Below, piece by piece: positions 26,109 through 35,771 of a stretch of 64,000 nucleotides of DNA. A program made the translations under genes and the position numbers. The notes beneath the pieces were generated by a model. That model did not search any database and had not been told where the DNA came from. It saw only the letters and a list, made by a program, of their open reading frames with translations. Location of the stretch: assembly GCF_000731315.1 (NCBI RefSeq), contig NZ_HG938353.1, positions 2,542,001 through 2,606,000 of the forward strand, in the 5' to 3' direction. Source of the stretch: Neorhizobium galegae bv. orientalis str. HAMBI 540 (GTDB lineage Bacteria > Pseudomonadota > Alphaproteobacteria > Rhizobiales > Rhizobiaceae). The stretch's first letter is position 1; every line of letters starts with the position of its first letter.

Positions 26109-26135
26109 TTAGACATATGGACAAAATATGTCTAA
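26109..26135. promoter_or_regulatory. TetR operator
   Basis: TTAGACATAT-N7-ATATGTCTAA is a perfect inverted repeat with 10-bp arms, in the 95-bp gap between the NTF2-like gene and the tetR gene. A second, weaker AGACA..TGTCT pair lies at about 26152-26175, ending at the tetR start. Confidence 0.8.
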
Positions 26136-26177
26136 TCGTCTTTTGACGAAAAAGACAAGAAATGTCAATGTGTCTAG

Positions 26178-26774
26178 ATGAACGAAATCGACTCCAAATC
26201 GGCCCAGATCCTGGATGCCGCACTTCCCGTGTTCATCCGTTTCGGTTTTCGAAAGACGACGATGGCCGATATTGCCCGTGCGGCAGGAATATCGCGCGCC
26301 TCGCTCTATCTCTGCTTCAACAGCAAGGAAGAGCTATTCCGCGCCGGGTCGATACGTGCCCATTCCCAGACCATGAATGACGTCGCGAAAACGCTTGGTC
26401 GGTCAGGAACCATTTTCGACCGCATTTCGACCGCCATACTCGCCTTTCAGGATGGATTGATCGCTCCGTTCGGCGGGAGCGACAATGCTGAAGAACTGTT
26501 TGCGGCCAATATGGAACTGGCTCAGGACATCACGGCTGACGCACGAACGACGCTGCTGGACTTGCTGACGAAAGCATTGGCCGAAGCGGACAAGAATCGA
26601 GAAATTGACCTGACCGCTGTGGGAAACCAGCCCGCAGCTCTGGCGGCCCTGATCGCCGCCGCGATGGACGGGATCAAGCACGCACATGGCGTCGGGCCGG
26701 AATTCGAGCGCGGCACTCATCTGTTCATAGCGCTTCTGAAGCTGGCAACCACCTCATCCCAACTGCGCGCATAA
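26178..26774 (+). CDS. TetR-family transcriptional repressor
   Basis: A 198-aa regulator. The N-terminal helix-turn-helix is clear (FIRFGFRKTTMADIARAAGISRASLYLCFNSKEELFRAG). The C-terminal ligand domain is unassigned. It is divergent from the NTF2-like gene, and the shared gap carries a perfect TTAGACATAT palindrome. It is followed by a hairpin at 26793-26817. Confidence 0.92.
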   Translation: MNEIDSKSAQILDAALPVFIRFGFRKTTMADIARAAGISRASLYLCFNSKEELFRAGSIRAHSQTMNDVAKTLGRSGTIFDRISTAILAFQDGLIAPFGGSDNAEELFAANMELAQDITADARTTLLDLLTKALAEADKNREIDLTAVGNQPAALAALIAAAMDGIKHAHGVGPEFERGTHLFIALLKLATTSSQLRA

Positions 26775-26792
26775 AACTCTTCGCAATGGAAA

Positions 26793-26817
26793 GCCCGCCC
26801 GGACAGTCCGGGCAGGC
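26793..26817. terminator. hairpin between convergent genes
   Basis: GCCCGCCCGGA and TCCGGGCAGGC pair with one mismatch in the short gap between tetR and the VOC gene. There is no clear T-run. Confidence 0.5.
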
Positions 26818-26824
26818 AATACCT

Positions 26825-27202
26825 TCATTCTCGCCACCCCACCTCGACCAACACCCGGCCGGGCGCTAGGCAGTAGAAGAGGTACCCGCCGCGCATCTCT
26901 CGCGGCTCCCCCACCAGTTCGGCATCGCCCTCCTTGAGTTCCCGGTAGAGCCTATCGACTTCGGCTCGCTCCCGCTGGATGAAACCGAGATGATAGGTGA
27001 CGACCCCGAGCGCCTGCTGCTCGGCCCCGCCGAATTTTTCGACCGGCCGGCTGATGACGATTTCGAGCCCGGCATCGTCGGTAAGGATGGCAAGGCCATT
27101 CCCACCGCGCGTCTCACGCAGAGTCAGGCCGAAATGCCGGACGAGGAAGGCAGTGGTTGCCGCAACGTCGGCCACGTGGATATCGATATGGTTCATACGC
27201 AT
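26825..27202 (-). CDS. VOC (glyoxalase/bleomycin resistance) family protein
   Basis: A 125-aa metalloprotein of the vicinal-oxygen-chelate fold: MNHIDIHVADVAATTAFLVRHFGL at the start, GLEIVIS in the middle and GRVLVEVGW at the end. The metal ligands are a His in IDIHV, one in TYHLGF and a Glu near the C terminus. Substrate unknown. The 216-bp gap to fhs (27203-27418) holds nothing I can identify. Confidence 0.85.
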   Translation of the reverse strand: MRMNHIDIHVADVAATTAFLVRHFGLTLRETRGGNGLAILTDDAGLEIVISRPVEKFGGAEQQALGVVTYHLGFIQRERAEVDRLYRELKEGDAELVGEPREMRGGYLFYCLAPGRVLVEVGWRE

Positions 27203-27418
27203 CGTTTTCTCGCAAGGTTACCCCGGCGGTACGCGACGTGAAAAAAGCCACGAGAATCCGCCGAGAGCGGCACGGGATGTGCCGTTTCTCGTCGCGGGTT
27301 CTCAACGGTGGACCGAAGGATCAGAGCTTCCTTGCGGAAGGGGCCGTGCTTACCATATCCGGCCCTGCCTTTTTCGACGGAAGAGCTTTAACACAAGGCG
27401 GCTCGGGCGCTCAAGCCC

Positions 27419-29098
27419 TCAGAAGAGCCCCTCCACGAACCCATCCTCGTTCAGAAAGATGCGTTCCGCAGACGGCACGCGCGGCAGTCCGGGCATGGTC
27501 ATGATTTCGCCGGTGATCGCGACGACAAAACCGGCGCCGGCCGAGAGCCGCACCTCGCGCACATGCACCACATGCCCCTCCGGCGCGCCGCGCAGGGCGG
27601 GGTCGGTCGAGAAGGAATACTGCGTCTTGGCGATGCAGATCGGCAGGTCGCCATAACCCTGCTCCTCCCAGGCCTTCAGCTGGTCGCGCACGCCCCGGTC
27701 GGTGGTGACTTCACCGGCGTGATAGATCTTCGAGGCGATGATCTCGATCTTTTCGAGGAGCGGCAGGTGATCGGGATAGAGCGGCTGGAATTTTGCCTGG
27801 CCGCCCTCGGCAAGCTCGACCACCTTGTTGGCAAGCTCCTCGATGCCCGCGGAACCCTCAGCCCAGTGCCGGCAGAGGATGGCATCTGCGCCGTGCCGCG
27901 CCACGTAATCCTTGACGGCGGCGATCTCATCCTCCGTATCCGAAGTGAAATGGTTGATGGCGACGACGACCGGCACGCCGAATTTCCGCACATTGGCGAT
28001 GTGGCGGCCGAGATTGGCCGCGCCGCGCTTCAGCGCCTCGACATTCTCCCGGCCCAGACCCTCTTTTTTCACCCCGCCGTTCATCTTCAATGCCCGCACC
28101 GTGGCGACGATGACGGCCGCATCCGGCTTCAGCCCCGCCTTGCGGCACTTGATGTCGAAGAACTTTTCGGCACCGAGATCGGCCCCGAAACCTGCTTCCG
28201 TCACCACATAGTCGCCGAGCTTCAGCGCCGTGCGCGTGGCGATCACCGAATTGCAGCCATGGGCGATATTGGCAAACGGCCCGCCATGCACGAAGGCCGG
28301 ATTGTTTTCCAGCGTCTGCACCAGGTTCGGCTGCATCGCGTCCTTCAGCAGCACCGTCATCGCCTTGTCGGCCTTGAGGTCGCGGGCAAACACCGGCGAG
28401 CGGTCGAACCGGTAACCAATGACGATGTCGCCGAGCCGCCTTTCGAGGTCCTTGAGGTCGGCCGCCAGGCACAGGATCGCCATCACCTCCGAGGCGACGG
28501 TGATGTCGAAACCGCTCTCGCGCGGAAAGCCGTTGGCGACGCCGCCGAGCGAGACGACCGTCTGGCGCAACGCCCGGTCGTTCATGTCCATCACCCGCCG
28601 CCAGCTGATCCGCCGCGTATCGATGTTCTCGGCATTGCCCCAGTAGATATGGTTGTCGATCATCGTCGACAGCAGGTTATGGGCGGACGTGATGGCGTGG
28701 AAATCGCCGGTGAAATGCAGGTTGATGTCTTCCATCGGAATGACCTGCGCATACCCGCCGCCGGCCGCCCCGCCCTTGACCCCGAAACAGGGGCCAAGCG
28801 ACGGCTCGCGCACGCAGATGACGGCCCTCTTTCCGATCCGGTTCAGCCCGTCGCCGAGGCCCACGGTAGTGGTTGTCTTCCCCTCACCCGCCGGCGTCGG
28901 GTTGATGGCGGTCACGAGGATGAGCTTCCCGTCCTTCTTTCCCGAAAGCGACGCGATGAACTCCGCCCCAACCTTCGCCTTGTCGTGGCCATAGGGAGCA
29001 AGCGCCTCGACGGGAATCCCCAGCTTCGCGCCGATCTCCGCGATCGGCTTCTTTTTCGCGGCACGGGCGATTTCGATGTCGGATCTGACCTCTGCCAT
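27419..29098 (-). CDS. fhs: formate-tetrahydrofolate ligase
   Basis: A 559-aa enzyme that makes 10-formyl-tetrahydrofolate from formate, ATP and tetrahydrofolate, feeding purine and formyl-Met synthesis. The P-loop [12 protein letters not shown] is at about 68-79. Other family patterns are [47 protein letters not shown] and [14 protein letters not shown]. Length is exactly typical. It is monocistronic, with no folD or formate dehydrogenase neighbour. Confidence 0.96.
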   Translation of the reverse strand: MAEVRSDIEIARAAKKKPIAEIGAKLGIPVEALAPYGHDKAKVGAEFIASLSGKKDGKLILVTAINPTPAGEGKTTTTVGLGDGLNRIGKRAVICVREPSLGPCFGVKGGAAGGGYAQVIPMEDINLHFTGDFHAITSAHNLLSTMIDNHIYWGNAENIDTRRISWRRVMDMNDRALRQTVVSLGGVANGFPRESGFDITVASEVMAILCLAADLKDLERRLGDIVIGYRFDRSPVFARDLKADKAMTVLLKDAMQPNLVQTLENNPAFVHGGPFANIAHGCNSVIATRTALKLGDYVVTEAGFGADLGAEKFFDIKCRKAGLKPDAAVIVATVRALKMNGGVKKEGLGRENVEALKRGAANLGRHIANVRKFGVPVVVAINHFTSDTEDEIAAVKDYVARHGADAILCRHWAEGSAGIEELANKVVELAEGGQAKFQPLYPDHLPLLEKIEIIASKIYHAGEVTTDRGVRDQLKAWEEQGYGDLPICIAKTQYSFSTDPALRGAPEGHVVHVREVRLSAGAGFVVAITGEIMTMPGLPRVPSAERIFLNEDGFVEGLF

Positions 29099-29216
29099 AG
29101 CTTCGCTCCCCGTTCATTGGACGAACCCAAATATGCCCGTTTGGTTATGATTAGCGGGGGAAAGGCAATGTGTGAATAGCGGCGGGGCGGCCAGCCACAA
29201 CTTCTCCCGGACAAAG

Positions 29217-29246
29217 AAAAGGGCGGCGCGATTTCTCGCACCACCC
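29217..29246 (-). terminator. terminator of the haem receptor gene
   Basis: On the minus strand GGGTGGTGCGA, loop GAAA and TCGCGCCGCCC pair (two G-U wobbles), followed by TTTTCTTTG. Confidence 0.85.
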
Positions 29247-29275
29247 TCCCCAGGCGCCCCCGCCGTTGGATTGGT

Positions 29276-31519
29276 TCAGAACCGCTGAGTCAGAGAGAGT
29301 TTGAACGACCGGCCAGGTTCGGAATAGAAGGCAACCGGCTGGTTGGTGCCGCTGGTGGTGTTGGGATTGATGCCGCGCACACCAACCGCGTTATAGTATC
29401 GCGTGTCGAAGATGTTGTAGACGCCAGCCTGAACCCGAAGCCCCTTGGCCTGTTCTGGCTCCCACCAGCCCGTCAGGTTGGCGATCCCGTAGCCGGGCGC
29501 CTCGAATGTGCTGCTCTGTCCGTCAGGACGCATACCGCTAGAGAAGATTCCGGTCAGCTCAGTGCCCCATGATTCCTGATTGTAACCAATACCGAGGATC
29601 GCCTTGAACGGCGCGACAGTCCGGATGTACTCATTTGTATCGGTATCTCTGCCGAAAGCGTAAGCCAGCGAGGCATGCGTGAAGAAGCCATTGGCAAATT
29701 CTTTGCGAATCTTGGCCTCTACGCCGGAAATCTCGACACTGGCGCGGTTACGATAGGTGAAGATCGATCCTGGCCCAAAAGGAGGGAACGGGCTTGCCCA
29801 CAGTGTCGTGGTTTCGGTGACCTGGTCGATGAAGTTTTTGTATCTGTTGTGGAATAACGTAAGCTTTCCAGTAAGGTCGGCATCCGTGTAAGTCGCGCCG
29901 ATTTCGAAGCCATTGCTGGTTTCCGCTTTCAGGGTGGGATTGCCCACCACCGCATAGCCTGCCGTCGCGATGTTCGGGAACATCAGATACAGTTCGTTCA
30001 TGGTCGGGGCGCGATACGCCATGGACCACTGCGCAAACAGCTGCACTTCCGGCGTCAGATCGTATGTTGCGAGCAGCTTCGGGGAGAACCGCGAGCCATC
30101 GTTGGCGGTCGGAATGCCAAGCGGACCGTAGCCGGTATTGCCCGCCAGAGACGCATCCGGGTCGTAGCTGTAGGCATCGAACCGGATACCTGGCGTCAGC
30201 GTGAAGCCGCTGTTGCCGAAAGCCATCTGGTCTTCGAGATAGATGCCGAGCGACTTGCCTGTGATATCCGGCATGTCGGATTCAGATGCCGCGGTCGAAC
30301 CGGCCGTGTTGGCAAAAAGATACTCGTTGAAATACTGTAGCGAAGCACTGCCACCGAAGCGAACGGTATGGCCGATGCCGTCGGTGGCGAAATCGGATTC
30401 CAGTCCGCCAGTGATACCATAGGCATTGTTCTGCATGCTGTCGTTGCGGATATAAGTGGTACCGTTGTTCCGGAGGCTGCCCGAACCGGATTCCTGCGCA
30501 AGGCGCTGCCAATAGAGCGAAAAATTGGCGCGACTGACTGGAGAACCGGCTTCCGGCGCCTCGTATTCGTAGTCGAGGGATACGCGGTCGCGCTCTCTGT
30601 TTTCGTCCCCGCTATATTCGCCCGTCAAGTAGGAGGTGGGTGTGGTGCCGCCCCACAGCGTCCTCAAGTCGGTCTCGCTTTTCGACAGGAACCTTTCCGC
30701 GGTGATGCCGATGCGGTGGCCGCCCTCGATGTCGTGGCGGATCTTGACCATCAGGTTGCTCTGATCCGTGTCGGAGGGATTGGGAACCGTCCGGGTGGAT
30801 CCGTCTATATCCCTGACGCCGCGGTTGTCACGTTCTTGTCCATGCTTGTAGGAACCCTGGAAGAGGATCGAGGTATTGCCGATGTTCTTGGCAACCGCCA
30901 CAGAGCCCCCGACGCTCTTGTCTTCGCTGTCGGCATTTGCCTTCGCGACACCGCCCCAATCCTTGTCGTCGCCGATCAAGTCTTCGGGCTCCAGCGTGCG
31001 CAGGACCAGCGCGCCGCCGAGGGCGCCGGAGCCAACGCGGCTCGAATCCGCGCCACGGACCACGTCGACAGTAGAAAGCGAGGAGAAGTCGAAGGTGGAA
31101 TTGGTGCTGCTGAGGCCGGTCGTCGCCTGGCCTTCACGGGCGAAGTTCTCGAAATACTGGATCGGAATGTTGTCGACGAGCGTGACGACGCGAGCGCCGC
31201 CGAGGCCGCGGATGAACAGGCCGCCGCGCTGGCCGGGCTTGGTGTCGACATAGTCCACGCCGGGCTCGGTCGTTCTGCCGAGATCTTGCAGGTTGCCGAT
31301 ATCTTTCTTCCTGATCTCCTCCGCCGTCGTCGTGCTCGCAAGCGGCGTGGCCGCGGCCAAATTCCCCGCCTTCACCCGTTTCCCCTTGAGCACGATCGGC
31401 TTCAGCGTCGTGTCCGCCTGTGGCGGTGCGGCCTGCTGGGCGGCCGCACCGTGGGCGAGGGAAAACACCGCGAGCGCGGTGCAGGTGGTGAGGGTGGATC
31501 GCAGGCGCCGGGTGACCAT
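29276..31519 (-). CDS. TonB-dependent haem/haemoglobin receptor
   Basis: A 747-aa outer-membrane receptor, starting at M-V-T-R-R-L-R-S. Signal peptide (ALAVFSLAHGAAAQ), then the plug domain (PGVDYVDTKPGQRGGLFIRGLGGARVVTLVDNIP) and a 22-strand barrel ending in aromatic F. The haem-receptor box is present as Y-R-A-P-T-M-N-E-L with N-P-T-L-K-A-E-T-S downstream (FRAP and NPNL boxes). Closest in kind to rhizobial ShmR/BhuR receptors. An IRO motif upstream indicates repression by RirA in iron-rich medium. No haem ABC transporter genes or hmuP are adjacent. Confidence 0.9.
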   Translation of the reverse strand: MVTRRLRSTLTTCTALAVFSLAHGAAAQQAAPPQADTTLKPIVLKGKRVKAGNLAAATPLASTTTAEEIRKKDIGNLQDLGRTTEPGVDYVDTKPGQRGGLFIRGLGGARVVTLVDNIPIQYFENFAREGQATTGLSSTNSTFDFSSLSTVDVVRGADSSRVGSGALGGALVLRTLEPEDLIGDDKDWGGVAKANADSEDKSVGGSVAVAKNIGNTSILFQGSYKHGQERDNRGVRDIDGSTRTVPNPSDTDQSNLMVKIRHDIEGGHRIGITAERFLSKSETDLRTLWGGTTPTSYLTGEYSGDENRERDRVSLDYEYEAPEAGSPVSRANFSLYWQRLAQESGSGSLRNNGTTYIRNDSMQNNAYGITGGLESDFATDGIGHTVRFGGSASLQYFNEYLFANTAGSTAASESDMPDITGKSLGIYLEDQMAFGNSGFTLTPGIRFDAYSYDPDASLAGNTGYGPLGIPTANDGSRFSPKLLATYDLTPEVQLFAQWSMAYRAPTMNELYLMFPNIATAGYAVVGNPTLKAETSNGFEIGATYTDADLTGKLTLFHNRYKNFIDQVTETTTLWASPFPPFGPGSIFTYRNRASVEISGVEAKIRKEFANGFFTHASLAYAFGRDTDTNEYIRTVAPFKAILGIGYNQESWGTELTGIFSSGMRPDGQSSTFEAPGYGIANLTGWWEPEQAKGLRVQAGVYNIFDTRYYNAVGVRGINPNTTSGTNQPVAFYSEPGRSFKLSLTQRF

Positions 31520-31651
31520 GACTGTCCTTTCAAACAGGGCACACGAAACCGTCGGCGCGCGCGAACGCACCGGAAGGCGGCGGCCCTTTTTCAATTCTGG
31601 CAAGAATGTGGCGGGAGGCAGAAGATGCCTTATTCATGCCATTAGAAAACA

Positions 31652-31666
31652 TGAGTATTATTGTCA
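31652..31666. promoter_or_regulatory. IRO (RirA) box
   Basis: TGA-GTATTATTG-TCA matches the TGA-N9-TCA iron-responsive operator of rhizobia. It lies 133 bp upstream of the receptor start in a notably AT-rich stretch (31635-31700). Confidence 0.65.
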
Positions 31667-31744
31667 ATTATTAAAACATGACTCTAATGATCATATTTAC
31701 GCGAGCCCGGTTCCATGGCAAAAATACAACAGGACCGAATGCAA

Positions 31745-31772
31745 AAAAGGCCCGGATCGCTCCGAGCCTTTT
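31745..31772. terminator. bidirectional terminator downstream of putA
   Basis: AAAAAGGCCCGGA and TCCGAGCCTTTT form a long stem with T-runs on both sides. It lies about 150 bp beyond the putA stop. The 401-bp gap 31520-31920 holds the receptor promoter and IRO box, this terminator and a two-stem repeat. Confidence 0.85.
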
Positions 31773-31872
31773 GGTTCTGGACAATCGCGCCATCTTCGGG
31801 GGCTAGAGATGGTCTGCCGCATCTGGCTCCAAAACCGCCCCCTGGCGCCTCGCTTGGGCTCGGCGCGTTCGA

Positions 31873-31926
31873 CGCTCAAAACGCTTCACTGGAGCGTTTT
31901 GACGGCTAAGCCGTCGCGTCTCACCC
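31873..31926 (-). repeat. two-stem repeat overlapping the putA stop codon, copy 2
   Basis: TCAAAACGCT-N7-AGCGTTTTGA is a perfect stem, followed by GACGGCT-A-AGCCGTC. The last part includes the minus-strand TGA of putA (31921-31923). It matches 16543-16595 with only a few differences. Confidence 0.8.
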
Positions 31927-34900
31927 TTCCCCGATCGCGATCAGGCTCGCATTCCCTCCAGCGGCAGCGGTGTTGACGGAGATCACCTGCTCTTCGGCAA
32001 ACCGCATCAGATAGGCAGGCCCGCCCGCCTTGAAGCCCGTGCCGGAAAGGCCGGAGCCGCCAAAGGGCTGGGTGCCGACCACGGCGCCGATCATGTTGCG
32101 GTTGACATAGACGTTGCCGGTGTCGAGCGCCTCCGTCACCTTGCGGATCGTCGCCTCGATGCGGCTGTGGATGCCGAGCGTCAGGCCGTAGCCAGTGGCA
32201 TCGATCGCCGAAAGCACCTTGTCGAACTCCTTTGCCTTCCAGCGCACCACGTGCAGGACCGGGCCGAACACTTCCTTGGTCAGCACAGCGGCACTGTCGA
32301 GTTCGATGATGTGAGGGGCGAAGAAATTGCCGGTCGCCGGCGCGCCTCCGGCATAACGTATCTTCTGTTTTTTGGCCCGCATGTCCGCGACATGATCGGT
32401 CAGCATCTTTGTCTGGTTCTCGTCGATGATCGGTCCGACATCGGTATTCTGTTTCGCTGGGTCGGCGAGATTGAGCTCGGCCGCCGCCCCCTCGATCATC
32501 TTCAGCATGCCGTCGGCGATATCCTCCTGCAGGAAGAGGATGCGCAGCGCCGAGCAGCGCTGGCCGGCGGAGCGGAAGGCGGAAACGACCACGTCGTCCG
32601 CCACCTGTTCCGAAAGTGCCGTCGCATCGACGATCATCGCGTTGATGCCGCCAGTCTCGGCGATAAAGGGCACGATCGGCCCATCCTTGGCGGCCAGCGC
32701 CCGGTTGATCGCATGCGCCGTCTTCGTGGAACCGGTGAAGGCGATGCCAGCGAGCTTGCTATGCGCGGTGATCGCCGAGCCGACATCCGGGCCGCCCGGC
32801 ACCAGCGCCAGTACCTCGGCCGGAACGCCTGCCTGATGGAACAACTTGATCGCCTCGTAGGCGATCAGCGGCGTTTGCGGAGCGGGCTTGGCGACGACCG
32901 TATTGCCGGCCACCAGCGCTGCCGAGATCTGCCCGAGGAAAATCGCCAGCGGGAAATTCCACGGCGAGATACAGCCGAACACGCCGCGGCCGCGCCAGAA
33001 ATGGCGGTTGTCCTCGCCGGTCGGCCCCGGCATCAGGCTCGGCATGGCGAACAGCTCGCGGCCCTTATCGGCGTAGTAGCGGCAGAAATCCACCGCCTCA
33101 CGGATTTCGGCAATCCCGTCGTCCAGCGTCTTGCCGGCCTCGGCGGCGAGAAGTGCCAGCAGCCGGTCGCGGTTTTCCTCCATCAGCCCGGCGGCCCGCT
33201 CCAGGCAGGCGGCGCGGATTTCCACCGGCTGGCGCGCCCAGGCCCGGAATGCCTTGGCCGCAGCCGTGAAGGCTGCGTCCACATCGGCCGGCGTCGCATC
33301 GCGCACGGTGCCGACGATCTTCGAGCGATCTGAGGGAGACCGAACCGGCTTTTCCTCCGCCCTGGAGGTGACGCCTGCTATCAGCGGCCCGGCCTTCACC
33401 TCGCCCCACGGCTTGGAAACGCTGGCCATCAGCCTTTCGAGCTCGACCCGGTGGCCGAATTCGAAACCGGCGCTGTTCTTGCGGCGGCCGTAGATGTCGG
33501 AGGGCAGCGGGATCTGTTTGTGCCGCGCGCTGATGCCGTCATCGAGACCGAGCCGCGCGGCCGGTCGTTCGAGCAGCTTTTCGACCGGCACCTGTTTGTC
33601 GCCGGCAACCGCCACGAAGGACGAGTTGGCACCGTTTTCGAGAAGCCGGCGCACGAGGTAGGCAAGCAGGTCGCGATAACCGCCGACCGGCGCATAGATG
33701 CGGCAGGCGATCCGGTCGTTGCTTTCGAGCAGGTCGTCGTAGAGCGCCTCGCCCATACCATGCAGCCGCTGGAATTCGAAGCCGGTGCGGTCGGGGCCGG
33801 CAAGTTCCAGAATGGTCGAGACGGTCAGCGCGTTATGGGTTGCAAATTGCGGAAAGATCCGCGCCCGCTTGGCGAGAAGCTGCTGGGCGCAGGCGAGATA
33901 GGCAAGGTCGGTCGCCGGCTTGCGGGTCCAGACCGGATAGTCCTCGATCCCCCGCTCCTGCGCCCGCTTCACCTCGGTGTCCCAATAGGCGCCCTTGACC
34001 AGCCGCACCATCATCCGCCGGCCATGGGTGGTGCAGAGCTGGTCGATATAGTCGATCACCTGGGGTGCCCGCTTCTGATAGGCCTGGATCGCCAGGCCAA
34101 ACCCGTCCCAGCCGGAAAGCGACGGGTCGGAGAAGGTAGCGGCGATCACGTCGAGCGACAGTTCCAGCCGGTCGGCCTCTTCCGCATCGACGGTGAAATT
34201 GAGCTGATGTTCCTTCGCCATCCGGGCAAGGTCGAGGAGATCCGGAACTAGCTCGGCCATCACCCGGTCATGGTGGGTGGCGAGGTAGCGCGGATGCAGC
34301 GCCGAAAGCTTGACGGAAATTCCCATCCGGTCGGGAAGTTGCCTACCCTTGCCGTGCTTTTTCATATGCGCGCCAATCGACTGGATCGCGTCTGCATAGG
34401 AGCGGAAATAACGCTTGGCGTCTTCGGCGGTGCGGGCGCCCTCGCCCAGCATGTCGAAGGAATGGCGGTAGCCTTTCTCCTCGCTCTTGGCGGCGCGCAC
34501 CAGCGCGTCCTTCATCGTCTCGCCGAGCACGAAATGGTGGCCGAGGAAACGCATCGCCTGCTTGGTGGCGGTGCGCACGGTCGGCAGGCCGACGCGCTTG
34601 ACGAGGCCGCGCAAAATTCCCTCCGGCGTCTCGCCTGGGCCGATGACGCGCGCCGAAACGGCAAGCGCCCAGGCGGATGCCGACACGAACCAGCTTTCGC
34701 CGGAGGCCTCATGGGTGCTCCAGCCACCTTCGCGCAGCTTGTCCTCGATCAGCCGGTCCTGGGTCAACGCATCGGGCACGCGGAGCAGCGCCTCGGCAAG
34801 CACCATCAGCGCCAGCCCTTCCCGCGTCGAAAGCCCGTATTCGCGCAAAAAGTCCTCGACGCCGCCGACCTTTCCGGCTCCGTCGCGGATGGCATTGATC

Positions 34901-35043
34901 ATCCGCCGCGTCCGCTGATCGATCGCCGCGTCCTGCGCCGAGGTGAAGCTGGTGCGGGCGGCGAACTGCCGGATCAGCCGGTCGTCGTCGCCGGCATAGG
35001 GCGCATTGAAGGGAATGAAGGGCTCGGTCAGAATCTGGCTCAT
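31921..35043 (-). CDS. putA: bifunctional proline dehydrogenase / P5C dehydrogenase
   Basis: A 1040-aa enzyme oxidising proline to glutamate. The FAD-dependent proline dehydrogenase barrel spans about 150-460 (FTVDAEEADRLELSLDV; RMMVRLVKGAYWDTEVKRAQ), and the aldehyde dehydrogenase domain about 540-1000 (PWNFPLAIFLGQISAALVAGN; GFTGSTKTA-like IAFTGSTKTA; the catalytic Cys in AGQRCSALR). The N-terminal ribbon-helix-helix repressor domain of E. coli PutA is absent, so regulation passes to the divergent Lrp-type gene. The second ATG (35043) is preferred since CGGAG lies 6 bp before it. Confidence 0.96.
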   Translation of the reverse strand: MSQILTEPFIPFNAPYAGDDDRLIRQFAARTSFTSAQDAAIDQRTRRMINAIRDGAGKVGGVEDFLREYGLSTREGLALMVLAEALLRVPDALTQDRLIEDKLREGGWSTHEASGESWFVSASAWALAVSARVIGPGETPEGILRGLVKRVGLPTVRTATKQAMRFLGHHFVLGETMKDALVRAAKSEEKGYRHSFDMLGEGARTAEDAKRYFRSYADAIQSIGAHMKKHGKGRQLPDRMGISVKLSALHPRYLATHHDRVMAELVPDLLDLARMAKEHQLNFTVDAEEADRLELSLDVIAATFSDPSLSGWDGFGLAIQAYQKRAPQVIDYIDQLCTTHGRRMMVRLVKGAYWDTEVKRAQERGIEDYPVWTRKPATDLAYLACAQQLLAKRARIFPQFATHNALTVSTILELAGPDRTGFEFQRLHGMGEALYDDLLESNDRIACRIYAPVGGYRDLLAYLVRRLLENGANSSFVAVAGDKQVPVEKLLERPAARLGLDDGISARHKQIPLPSDIYGRRKNSAGFEFGHRVELERLMASVSKPWGEVKAGPLIAGVTSRAEEKPVRSPSDRSKIVGTVRDATPADVDAAFTAAAKAFRAWARQPVEIRAACLERAAGLMEENRDRLLALLAAEAGKTLDDGIAEIREAVDFCRYYADKGRELFAMPSLMPGPTGEDNRHFWRGRGVFGCISPWNFPLAIFLGQISAALVAGNTVVAKPAPQTPLIAYEAIKLFHQAGVPAEVLALVPGGPDVGSAITAHSKLAGIAFTGSTKTAHAINRALAAKDGPIVPFIAETGGINAMIVDATALSEQVADDVVVSAFRSAGQRCSALRILFLQEDIADGMLKMIEGAAAELNLADPAKQNTDVGPIIDENQTKMLTDHVADMRAKKQKIRYAGGAPATGNFFAPHIIELDSAAVLTKEVFGPVLHVVRWKAKEFDKVLSAIDATGYGLTLGIHSRIEATIRKVTEALDTGNVYVNRNMIGAVVGTQPFGGSGLSGTGFKAGGPAYLMRFAEEQVISVNTAAAGGNASLIAIGEG

Positions 35044-35153
35044 ATGCATCTCCGTTGCATTCTCCCCATAGCTGGAATTTCGTGGTGATTTCGGCGGATT
35101 TTTATGGCATTAACGAGACATATCGCGGCAATTTCAGCAAAATGTAGCGAGAT

Positions 35154-35615
35154 ATGAAAGACATCGACCGTCTCGACCGAAAAATCCTCCGCGCGCTCCA
35201 GAAAGAAGGGCGCCTGAGCAATCTCGAACTAGCCGATCGCGTGTCGCTTTCACCCACGGCGACCGCCGAACGGGTCAAGCGGCTGACCCGCGAAGGATAC
35301 ATCACCGGTTATAGCGCTTTGCTGTCGCCGGAAAAGCTCGGACGCAATCTGCTCGTCTTCGTGCAGGTCAAGCTAGACCGCACCACGCCCGACGTTTTCG
35401 ACGCTTTCGCCGCCGCGGTGAAGCGCAGCGACGACGTGATGGAATGCCACATGGTGGCAGGCGGCTTCGATTATCTGGTGAAGGCGCGGGTCGCCGGAAT
35501 GGAAGCCTACCGGCAGTTCCTCTCGGAGGTGATTCTCCCGCTTCCGGGGGTCAGGGAGACCCACACTTATGCAGTCATGGAGGAAATTAAAGGGACCGGA
35601 TATATCCCCGTATAA
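35154..35615 (+). CDS. putR: Lrp/AsnC-family activator of putA
   Basis: A 153-aa regulator with an N-terminal winged helix (LDRKILRALQKEGRLSNLELADRVSLSPTATAERVKRL) and a RAM ligand-binding domain (VMECHMVAGGFDYLVKARV). The divergent position next to putA, 110 bp away, matches the characterised PutR activator of Agrobacterium and Rhizobium, which responds to proline. Confidence 0.9.
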   Translation: MKDIDRLDRKILRALQKEGRLSNLELADRVSLSPTATAERVKRLTREGYITGYSALLSPEKLGRNLLVFVQVKLDRTTPDVFDAFAAAVKRSDDVMECHMVAGGFDYLVKARVAGMEAYRQFLSEVILPLPGVRETHTYAVMEEIKGTGYIPV

Positions 35616-35631
35616 ATCTTGACCCCGTAAC

Positions 35632-35647
35632 TCCATGAATTCATGGA
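35632..35647. promoter_or_regulatory. 16-bp perfect palindrome upstream of the LuxR-type gene
   Basis: TCCATGAATTCATGGA lies 15 bp after putR and 124 bp upstream of the LuxR-type gene. It could be its operator. Confidence 0.45.
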
Positions 35648-35771
35648 AATAAAGTGAGCCTATATCGGAAACCGCGCCGGTTTCTGCTGCAGCGCAGGAA
35701 ATTTCGCTGGCTATTCAAACCGATTTGTATATTTGTTAACGATCACATAAATCACCTGTCTGCTCGCCCGC

